Source of the DNA: an uncultured Muribaculaceae bacterium
GTDB lineage: Bacteria; Bacteroidota; Bacteroidia; Bacteroidales; Muribaculaceae
Assembly (NCBI GenBank): GCA_947644475.1
Contig: CANRZQ010000058.1
Location: forward strand, 1 to 11,897
Length of the DNA: 11,897 bases
Direction of reading: 5' to 3'
Made by a program: the position numbers and the translations under genes. Every line of letters starts with the position of its first letter. The stretch's first letter is position 1. The notes under the pieces are model-generated. The model worked only from the letters and a program-made list of their open reading frames with translations, was not told the origin of the DNA and did not search any database. Shown here in pieces: positions 7,035 through 11,897 of this stretch.

Positions 7035-7871
7035 ATGAAACGTTTTATCACATATCTGCTCATCGTCTTGACCGGCTGCGCCATATCCACCGGCGCAGAG
7101 CCCGACGAGGAAGACGTATATTTTTTACTTATGGGCCAAGCCGACCAGGCCATAAAGGACGAGGACTACCCCGAAGCCGAGCGCAGGCTTGTAGAGGCAA
7201 TGGCTATCGAGCCTGACAATCCGTCGAACGTGCTTTTGCTGTCGAATCTCGGCATGGTGTATTCATATATGGACCGCGACTCGCTCGCCCTGCAAGCATA
7301 TGACGAAGCATTGCGACGCGCACCCGAAATGACCACTGTATTGCAAAACCGCGCACGGCTGCACTTGAAAATGGGCAACGACCTCGATGCTTTTTCTGAT
7401 TTCAGCGCCGTGGCCGACCGCGACTCGCTTAATGCCGAAGCGCGCTACTACCGGGGAATGATTGCCCTATATGGCGGAAAACTTGATCAGGCCACCGCCG
7501 ACTTCGACATACTCTCAACCGTCGCCCCCGATTCCTACAACACATGGTCGGCCCTCGCCGCATTGTATTCCCTTACCGAACATTCGGCTCGCGCTATACC
7601 TTATTATATAAAACTGATCGAGGCCGACCCATCGCCGGAGTACTATTCCGCCCTCGCCGGATGCTATCTCGCCGAAGGACGCCTTTCCGAGGCTTCCTCG
7701 ACAATAGCCGACGCCCTAAAACTGTACTCCCACGACCCCGAACTGTACTATTACCGCGCATGGCTCAACCGCGACCGCTATCTGCTCGATGACGCACACG
7801 CCGATGCCGCGCTTGCCGTGCGCTACGGCGCCGACCCGCGCAAAGTGGCCGGGCTTTTCGAGCGCAAATAA
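7035..7871 (+). CDS. TPR-repeat lipoprotein
   Basis: The protein has 278 residues. It opens MKRFITYLLIVLTGC, a short signal sequence ending in a good lipobox (LTGC, Cys15), so it is probably lipidated; a signal peptidase I cut after about residue 21 is the alternative. From about residue 28 to the end, roughly seven 34-residue tetratricopeptide repeats can be seen (about 28-61, 66-99, 100-133, 134-167, 168-201, 201-234, 235-268). Typical spacing includes A-x-x-x-Y-x-x-A-L-x-x-x-P and RYYRGMIALYGGKLDQATADF. TPR solenoids are protein-protein scaffolds; the partner is unknown. The gene is divergent from the HU-SPOR operon and lies 57 nt before the beta-helix lipoprotein, with which it is probably co-transcribed. 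Confidence 0.88.
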   Translation: MKRFITYLLIVLTGCAISTGAEPDEEDVYFLLMGQADQAIKDEDYPEAERRLVEAMAIEPDNPSNVLLLSNLGMVYSYMDRDSLALQAYDEALRRAPEMTTVLQNRARLHLKMGNDLDAFSDFSAVADRDSLNAEARYYRGMIALYGGKLDQATADFDILSTVAPDSYNTWSALAALYSLTEHSARAIPYYIKLIEADPSPEYYSALAGCYLAEGRLSEASSTIADALKLYSHDPELYYYRAWLNRDRYLLDDAHADAALAVRYGADPRKVAGLFERK

Positions 7872-7928
7872 CACAACACAATATTTAGCCCGATTTCTCG
7901 TTATTGGATAAGTAACAATCCATTGACA

Positions 7929-9362
7929 ATGAAATTCCACATCCTTAATATCAAGTGGCTCGCCGCCACCGTCGTTGCCGTACTCACACTTGCCACGGCT
8001 TCGTGTATTGAAGACGGATTCTCGACATCGCCATCCAACCAAATCTCTTTTTCCGTCGACACGCTCGACATGGGAGAAGTGTATACCGGCGAACTTGCGG
8101 CGACACACCGTTTTGTAGTTTACAACCGCAACAACAAAGGCCTTAACATATCGCGCATATCCCTTTCAGGCGAAAACGCCGGCCTGTTCCGCCTGAATGT
8201 CGACGGCTTCGCCGGCACCACATTCTCCGATGTTGAAATCCGGGCCAAAGACTCCATTTTCGTATATGTCGATGTCAATCTGCCCGAAAACGGCACAGTA
8301 GACTCCAAACGAGTGCTGGCAAATATCGACTTCTCCGTTAACGGTATCGGCTCATCGCTGCCGTTGGCGGTGACCGGACGCGACATCATCCGCATGAAAG
8401 GCCATATAGTCACATCCGACGAAACATTAGAGGCAGGCCGCCCTTACCGGCTCATCGACTCTCTTGTAGTAGCCCCCGGCGCCACCCTTACGCTCGCTCC
8501 CGGCGCAAGACTGCTGTTTCATGACGGCGCCCGCATGGACGTGCGCGGCGCACTCCGAGCCGAAGGCACGCCCGACAAGCCCGTGGTCCTTACCGGCGAC
8601 CGCACCGGCGAGGTAATCCCTGGCGTTTCTTTCGACATAATGTCGCGTCAGTGGCTCGGCATCATTTTCCACGAATCGTCCAAAAATAACACAATGGAAT
8701 TCACCGAGGTGTCAAACACCTCATATGGCATTTCCCTCTACGGTGAACCCTCAGCAAATCCGTCTTTCGAGACACCGCAATTACGCCTTGTCAATTGCAG
8801 GCTGCGCAACTCCGGCGATGTCGTGCTCCGCGCCGTCAACACCTCCGTCAACGCATTCGGATGTGAGTTCGCAGAAGCATCATCCGACCTTGTCCTCCTT
8901 GCCGGCGGCTCCTACCGTTTCGACCAATGCACCGCATCCAACAATTACCTTTTTACCGCAATCTCAGGCTCAGCGTGGCACCTGATTCCCGCTGATGCTT
9001 CTGCCGAAGAACCGATCTTGCCAACATCGGCTATCATAACCAACACAATCACCCACGGCTACGGCGGCGACGTCGCTCCCACCGACCTAACAAAGGATTT
9101 CCCGGATGTGCGTTTCCAAAACTGCATGTTCAAGGCCAACGGCACCGACGACGATAATTTCGTCTCGTGCATTTGGGACTCCGACCCGCTATTCTACACC
9201 GTACGCGACGACTACTTCTTCGACTACCGCGTCCGCCCCGACTCCCCCGCCATTGGTGCCTCCATCCCCACCCTTTCCACCGGACTCTCCCCTATCGACT
9301 ACTACGGCATCACCCGCACCTCCGACCTCGGCGCCTACACCTTCACCGCCCGCGAGGAGTAA
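7929..9362 (+). CDS. Predicted lipoprotein with Ig-like N-domain and parallel beta-helix
   Basis: Starting at the ATG at 7929 (477 residues), the protein has a signal sequence with hydrophobic core WLAATVVAVLTLATASC and a plausible lipobox Cys26; a TTG two codons earlier (7923) is less likely. Residues about 35-150 resemble an Ig-like all-beta domain of the DUF1573/choice-of-anchor kind, with ISFSVDTLDMGEVYTGE and THRFVVYNRN. From about 165 on there are short beta-helix-like turns: LVVAPGATLTLAPGARLLF, GALRAEGTPDKPVVLTG, and later segments about 20-25 residues apart with NxxF/NC motifs (VNCRLRNSGDVVL, VNAFGCEF). This fits a right-handed parallel beta-helix, the fold of many surface adhesins and polysaccharide lyases, but no catalytic residues are recognisable. 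It ends with PDSPAIGAS and a YYGITRTSDLGAYTF motif that I recall from similar Bacteroidales surface proteins. It is probably an outer-membrane surface protein; ligand unknown. Confidence 0.85.
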   Translation: MKFHILNIKWLAATVVAVLTLATASCIEDGFSTSPSNQISFSVDTLDMGEVYTGELAATHRFVVYNRNNKGLNISRISLSGENAGLFRLNVDGFAGTTFSDVEIRAKDSIFVYVDVNLPENGTVDSKRVLANIDFSVNGIGSSLPLAVTGRDIIRMKGHIVTSDETLEAGRPYRLIDSLVVAPGATLTLAPGARLLFHDGARMDVRGALRAEGTPDKPVVLTGDRTGEVIPGVSFDIMSRQWLGIIFHESSKNNTMEFTEVSNTSYGISLYGEPSANPSFETPQLRLVNCRLRNSGDVVLRAVNTSVNAFGCEFAEASSDLVLLAGGSYRFDQCTASNNYLFTAISGSAWHLIPADASAEEPILPTSAIITNTITHGYGGDVAPTDLTKDFPDVRFQNCMFKANGTDDDNFVSCIWDSDPLFYTVRDDYFFDYRVRPDSPAIGASIPTLSTGLSPIDYYGITRTSDLGAYTFTAREE

Positions 9363-9419
9363 TATTTATAATAATAAACACCCTGATATATATTATTGCA
9401 TCATATCAACCCCCATGAA

Positions 9420-9878
9420 ATGAGCGACTACGGAGAATATAATGGAGATGCGGTGCATGACATGTGGGTTGATTACACTTATGAAGAGTGCACAAGCGGG
9501 CCTACCGGGCGATTGGGCGGCAAAACTTACGGCAGTCGTCGACAAACGCATCTTTCGACAAAAGAGCAAATTGATGCTTGCCGCAGCCGCATAGCGTCAA
9601 ATGAGAAACTCATCGCAAATCTTAAAGCCGACATTGAGCGCGCCAAAAGGAAGATTGCGAACCCGAAGATACATCCGCAAAAAGGACAGGAATTACAACG
9701 ACTGCTCACCAAAGTATATCCAAAAAGACTCGGGCAATACCGCAAAAAAATAAAGGAGGACGAGACTTTACTGACATCCCTTATCGTAAAGCGCGAGAAA
9801 GAGCGAAAACTCTACACCATCATTATCTGCATATCTGCAATCATAATATCTTCGATTATTCTTCCGCTGATATTCTAA
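9420..9878 (+). CDS. Small coiled-coil protein with C-terminal membrane anchor, unknown function
   Basis: From the ATG at 9420 the protein has 152 residues; a TTG at 9396 would add eight. The acidic and aromatic N-terminus (MSDYGEYNGDAVHDMWVDYTY) leads into a Gly/Arg/Thr-rich stretch. A long Lys/Glu/Arg-rich helical region follows (about 47-130), with heptad-like spacing such as KEQIDACRSRIASNEKLIANL, probably a coiled coil. The last 20 residues are strongly hydrophobic (TIIICISAIIISSIILPLIF) with no polar tail, so it looks tail-anchored with the coiled coil in the cytoplasm. I do not recognise a family. Codon use is visibly more A-rich (many AAA, ATA, AAG) than in the flanking genes, and it sits beside a cluster of structured repeats, so lateral acquisition is possible. 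No neighbour suggests a role. Confidence 0.65.
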   Translation: MSDYGEYNGDAVHDMWVDYTYEECTSGPTGRLGGKTYGSRRQTHLSTKEQIDACRSRIASNEKLIANLKADIERAKRKIANPKIHPQKGQELQRLLTKVYPKRLGQYRKKIKEDETLLTSLIVKREKERKLYTIIICISAIIISSIILPLIF

Positions 9879-9890
9879 AAGCCGAAGGGA

Positions 9891-9960
9891 AAATGCGTTT
9901 GCGCTTCAAGACGATAGTCGTGTTTGTAGCGCATCCCTCCGGTTAGATTCACACGGGGGC
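9891..9960 (+). repeat. Possible decayed third fragment of the structured repeat
   Basis: TGCGCTTCAAGA (9900-9911) is identical to 10075-10086 in the first full copy, where it forms the 3' arm of hairpin 1 plus its flank. It is followed at 9922-9929 by GTTTGTAG, which also precedes the terminal palindrome in that copy (10161-10168, one G difference before it). The order of the two blocks is kept but the hairpin is not intact. This is weak evidence and could be chance. Confidence 0.35.
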
Positions 9961-9980
9961 TTTGAGCGAGATGCAGGGAC

Positions 9981-10189
9981 TGTGCCAAAAAGACTGTTTA
10001 TGCCGAGATTGTATGGACGCACGAACCGTACAATGCGGTTCAAATAACCTATCGCTAGGGAGAAGAAGCGCGTATGCGCTTCAAGAGTTTAGCCGGGGGG
10101 GGGTGGAGCGGAAGCGCAACCCCCGGTATGTGCATTGTAATCATCCGTGGTATTGGAGCGGTTTGTAGGGCGTGATAAATCACGCCCTA
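9981..10189 (+). repeat. Structured repeat, left copy
   Basis: In order this copy holds: TGTGCCA (9981-9987), GTATGGACGCACG (10011-10023), a small stem GAACCG/CGGTTC (10023-10041), TTCAAATAA (10039-10047), hairpin 1 with arms GAAGCGC/GCGCTTC (10065-10082) followed by AAGAnnnTAGC, hairpin 2 with arms CCGGGGG/CCCCCGG (10093-10126, including nine consecutive Gs), and a terminal GTAG-hairpin (10165-10187). The same blocks in the same order occur on the opposite strand at 10208-10402. The copies are diverged, but the stems are kept by paired changes. It is probably a non-coding mobile repeat or a structured RNA; it is not a family I can name. Confidence 0.7.
10165..10187 (+). repeat. REP-like GTAG-hairpin unit (left)
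   Basis: GTAG (10165-10168) is directly followed by the perfect stem GGCGTGAT-AA-ATCACGCC (10169-10186). A GTAG tetranucleotide at the foot of a short hairpin is the hallmark of REP sequences recognised by RAYT/TnpA-REP transposases. A partner unit in inverse orientation lies at 10210-10232, so the two form a BIME-like pair. Confidence 0.65.
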
Positions 10190-10207
10190 ATCGGATATAA
10201 AAAAATG

Positions 10208-10402
10208 CTGGCGCGATTTATCGCGCCCCTACCTCAGGTTGGCATAGCCGAACGCTCCGGTTGCCGACAGCCTTTTTCCGTGGGTTACGGTCGTGGCTTC
10301 GCCTCTCCCTCACCCACGCTACCTTCTTGAATCGCTACGCGATTCAGTGCTACGCCCTTATTTGAAGACCCGTACGTCCATACCGTTCGGTATTCTGACA
10401 CA
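10208..10402 (-). repeat. Structured repeat, right copy (inverse orientation)
   Basis: Read on the minus strand from 10402 the blocks of the left copy recur in order: TGTGTCA (10402-10396), GTATGGACGTACG (10383-10371), TTCAAATAA (10366-10358), hairpin 1 with arms TGAATCGC/GCGATTCA (10346-10328) followed by AAGAnnnTAGC, hairpin 2 with arms CGTGGGT/ACCCACG (10318-10279) enclosing an inner GGCGAAGCC hairpin, then a GTAG-hairpin (10232-10210). Paired differences from the left copy keep both stems. On this strand the terminal hairpin is followed after four bases by seven Ts (10205-10199), so it could also act as an intrinsic terminator for a transcript of this copy. Confidence 0.7.
10210..10232 (-). 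repeat. REP-like GTAG-hairpin unit (right)
   Basis: On the minus strand GTAG (10232-10229) and one G precede the perfect stem GGCGCGAT-AA-ATCGCGCC (10227-10210). Compared with the left unit, one stem pair differs on both sides (T/A against C/G), so pairing is preserved. It lies 22 bp from the left unit, facing it. Confidence 0.65.
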
Positions 10403-10446
10403 ACCTCGGATATGAAAAACATGTGGATAAAGAAATTGGGCGAATG

Positions 10447-10478
10447 TTTGGAGGCTTGGGCGATAATTTGTAATTTTA
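10447..10478 (+). promoter_or_regulatory. Probable promoter of the glycosyltransferase gene
   Basis: TTTG (10447-10450) is followed after 20 nt by TAATTTTA (10471-10478), one mismatch from TAnnTTTG. Transcription would start around 10483-10485, giving a leader of about 23-25 nt before the ATG at 10508. This placement argues against the upstream in-frame ATG at 10412. Confidence 0.5.
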
Positions 10479-10507
10479 CGGCTCAAATCATTTTTCGTTC
10501 ACCAATA

Positions 10508-11470
10508 ATGAATAACGAATCAAATGTGCCGAGAATCGCTATTGTGATTCCTTGCTATAATGAAGAGGCCGCCCTGCCAATCACGGCAAAAGCCTTGCTT
10601 GGCTTGCTCGACGAGATGCACGCCGAAGGCCTTGTGTCGCGCGACAGTTTCCTTATGTGCTGCGACGATGGTTCGCGCGACCGCACCTGGCAGATTATCG
10701 AGAGCCTGCACGCCGCCGACAACAGGGTCAAAGGTCTTGCGCTCGCCCACAACCGCGGGCACCAGAATGTATTGCTCGCAGGGCTCCACACCGTAGCCGA
10801 CATGTGCGATGCGGCGGTGTCTATCGATGCCGACCTTCAAGACGACCCTCTCGCCATAATCGAAATGGTGCGCGCCTTTCGTCAGGGAAAGGAGATCGTC
10901 TACGGCGTTCGCTCGTCAAGAGCCACCGACACATGGTTCAAACGCACCACCGCCCACGGCTTCTACTCCTTCCAACGCGCCATGGGGCTTGACACCGTAT
11001 ACGACCATGCCGACTATCGTCTTATGAGCGCCCGTGCCATACGCCTGCTCGCACAGTACGGAGAGAAAAACCTCTTCCTCCGTGGCATAATCCCCCAGAT
11101 TGGCCTTGACACGGCTGTCGTGAAGTACGCCCGGGCCGAACGCGTGGCCGGAGAGTCGAAATATCCCCTCAAAAAAATGCTGTCGTTTTCAATCGACGGC
11201 ATCACATCGTTCTCCGCAAAACCCATGCGATGGATATTTGTGACAGGGCTGATGCTCCTGATAATCGACATCGCCGTGGCAATATGGGTGCTTGTCGCCC
11301 ACTGGCATCATACGGCTATATCCGGCTGGTCGTCGCTCATGCTGTCGGTATGGTTTCTTGGCAGCCTCATCCTTATGTCGATTGGAATCGTAGGCGAATA
11401 CATTGGCAAAATCTTCATTGAAGTCAAAGACCGCCCGCGCTATGCCATCCGCGACCTGTTAGTCGACTAA
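10508..11470 (+). CDS. GT2 family glycosyltransferase, polyprenyl-phosphate (GtrB/DPM1-like) type
   Basis: The ATG at 10508 gives 320 residues starting MNNESNVPRIAIVIPCYNEE. GT2 (GT-A fold) motifs are clear: IPCYNEE, then CCDDGSRDRTW (nucleotide-sugar binding), HNRGHQNVLLAGL, and SIDADLQDDP with the metal-binding DxD. Beyond the catalytic domain comes AGESKYPLKKMLSFSIDGITSFS, typical of transferases that load sugar onto polyprenyl phosphate (GtrB, ArnC, DPM1). Two C-terminal membrane helices follow (roughly WIFVTGLMLLIIDIAVAIWV and the LMLSVWFLGSLILMSIGIVG segment). It likely makes an undecaprenyl-phosphate-linked sugar at the inner membrane for glycan modification; the donor sugar cannot be read from sequence. 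An ATG at 10412 would add 32 residues without family similarity and lies upstream of the probable promoter. Confidence 0.93.
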   Translation: MNNESNVPRIAIVIPCYNEEAALPITAKALLGLLDEMHAEGLVSRDSFLMCCDDGSRDRTWQIIESLHAADNRVKGLALAHNRGHQNVLLAGLHTVADMCDAAVSIDADLQDDPLAIIEMVRAFRQGKEIVYGVRSSRATDTWFKRTTAHGFYSFQRAMGLDTVYDHADYRLMSARAIRLLAQYGEKNLFLRGIIPQIGLDTAVVKYARAERVAGESKYPLKKMLSFSIDGITSFSAKPMRWIFVTGLMLLIIDIAVAIWVLVAHWHHTAISGWSSLMLSVWFLGSLILMSIGIVGEYIGKIFIEVKDRPRYAIRDLLVD

Positions 11471-11503
11471 TCACTCATAACTTATATTTCTAACCTATTC
11501 CAA

Positions 11504-11782
11504 GTGGACAACAAAACCTTCACCACCCGGCTTGCCCGCGCCCTCGACATCGACCCTAAGGATGCCGCTGAACGCCTTGAAGCATTTTCCGCCGTAATAG
11601 CCGAGCGCACTGCCGAACTCGATACTGTTGCTATCCCCGGATTCGGAAATTTCACATCAACAAAGCACGAAGAATCAATAACCACCGACCTTGCCACCGG
11701 ACGACGCCTTCTTCTGCCGCCCCAGATTACTGTCGGTTTCACTCCCGGGTCTATGCTCAAAAAGAAAGTACGCCATGAATAA
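11504..11782 (+). CDS. HU family DNA-binding protein
   Basis: The 92 residues have the HU/IHF size and pattern: an N-terminal helical pair (KTFTTRLARALDIDPKDAAERLEAFSAVIAE), the turn IPGFGNF (canonical LPGFGTF) and a C-terminal VGFTPGSMLKKKV corresponding to the usual F-x-P-G-K-x-L-K. The DNA-wrapping arm region (STKHEESITTDLATGRRLLLPP) lacks the common NPRTGE/NPxTG tip, so its DNA bending may differ from canonical HU. The start is GTG at 11504, 33 nt after the glycosyltransferase stop; a -7-like TATATTTC lies at 11483-11490 but is a weak match. Its last codons overlap the next HU-family gene by 8 nt, so the two are probably coupled and may form a heterodimer (inference). Confidence 0.88.
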   Translation: MDNKTFTTRLARALDIDPKDAAERLEAFSAVIAERTAELDTVAIPGFGNFTSTKHEESITTDLATGRRLLLPPQITVGFTPGSMLKKKVRHE

Positions 11783-11897
11783 GATTATCACCCTTCCCTC
11801 GCTCGTGGCTTTACTTGCCGAAAAGGCCGGCATCACACAAGCAGAAGCCGAACAGTTTATCAATGCCTTCACTACCCTCATCGGCGATGCCCTTGCC
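11775..11897 (+). CDS. HU family DNA-binding protein, 5' part only
   Basis: The ATG at 11775, inside the end of the preceding HU gene, opens 41 codons to the right edge with no stop. The sequence (starting MNKIITLPSLVALLAEKAGI, then TQAEAEQFINAFTTLIGDALA) matches the first two helices of an HU/IHF fold, with the acidic-to-hydrophobic pattern A-E-x-F-I-N-A-F. Since the rest is missing it may be a plain HU protein or, as in other Bacteroidales, a longer protein with an N-terminal HU domain fused to something else. It belongs to the same transcript as its neighbour. Confidence 0.8.
   Translation, partial: MNKIITLPSLVALLAEKAGITQAEAEQFINAFTTLIGDALA

Larger units (their letters stand above)
9879..10507. 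other. Non-coding interval rich in inverted repeats
   Basis: About 0.63 kb separates the tail-anchored protein gene from the glycosyltransferase gene. I see no convincing gene in it. It holds a possible decayed repeat fragment (9891-9980), two opposed copies of a structured repeat of about 200 nt (9981-10189 and 10208-10402), and the probable promoter of the glycosyltransferase gene (10447-10478). The short open frame 9962-10168 lies over the first repeat copy and does not look coding. Confidence 0.75.

Noticed and set aside
9962..10168. A 68-codon open frame with a TTG start over the left structured repeat
   Set aside because: It is composed of the repeat's palindromes, has an odd Cys/Arg-rich composition, ends at the terminal GTAG-hairpin, and the right copy of the repeat does not preserve it.
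10199..10227. Intrinsic terminator on the minus strand (GC hairpin followed by seven Ts)
   Set aside because: No minus-strand gene reads into it and four bases separate the stem from the T run; it is mentioned only as a possible end for a transcript of the right repeat copy.
9879..10411. Retron, diversity-generating element or group II intron
   Set aside because: The stems and inverted repeats raised the idea, but no reverse transcriptase gene lies in or next to the interval and no intron domain V-like motif is visible.
9879..10411. CRISPR array
   Set aside because: There are only two full repeat copies, in opposite orientations, with no regularly spaced short direct repeats and no cas genes.
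10412..10507. 32-codon N-terminal extension of the glycosyltransferase from the ATG at 10412
   Set aside because: The GT2 fold starts about ten residues after the ATG at 10508, the extension adds no family similarity, and a probable promoter lies between the two starts.

Overview
The window looks chromosomal and comes from a member of the Bacteroidota, most likely Bacteroidales; a gut family such as Muribaculaceae is plausible but not provable from sequence alone. The evidence is: promoter elements of the TTTG-N19-TAnnTTTG type, little sign of Shine-Dalgarno sites, an HU-domain/SPOR fusion membrane protein, several HU-family genes, an M13 peptidase with the Bacteroidales-type N-terminus, and a Maf/KdsC/DUF2520 cluster.

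Layout. Positions 1-6919 hold a tight run of eight genes on the minus strand. In transcription order they are: HU-SPOR membrane protein, nitroreductase, DUF2520 Rossmann protein, KdsC-type HAD phosphatase, Maf nucleotide pyrophosphatase, a 93-residue conserved unknown, an ABC-F ATPase, and an M13 metallopeptidase that runs off the left edge. The first six are packed with gaps of 0-7 nt or short overlaps. The ABC-F gene has its own well-formed promoter, which reaches into the end of the gene before it. From 7035 two plus-strand genes read divergently: a seven-repeat TPR lipoprotein and a beta-helix lipoprotein. They share a short AT-rich divergent promoter region with the minus-strand operon.

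From 9363 to 10507 the character changes. A small A-rich gene for a coiled-coil, tail-anchored protein is followed by about 0.6 kb of non-coding DNA. This holds two diverged copies of a roughly 200-nt structured repeat, facing each other tail to tail. Each copy ends in a GTAG-plus-hairpin unit like a REP element. The stems differ between copies by compensating changes, so the fold seems better kept than the sequence. This is the most unusual part of the window.

From 10508 ordinary genes resume on the plus strand: a GT2 polyprenyl-phosphate-type glycosyltransferase with two C-terminal membrane helices, then two overlapping HU-family genes, the second cut by the right edge.

Taken together the coding content is mostly housekeeping and envelope-related: nucleotide sanitation (Maf), Kdo/LPS sugar metabolism (KdsC), ribosome-associated ABC-F, lipid-linked sugar transfer (GT2), cell-wall-related SPOR protein, exported peptidase and lipoproteins. 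Three promoters (for the HU-SPOR, TPR and ABC-F genes) lie so close to their start codons that the mRNAs should be leaderless or nearly so.
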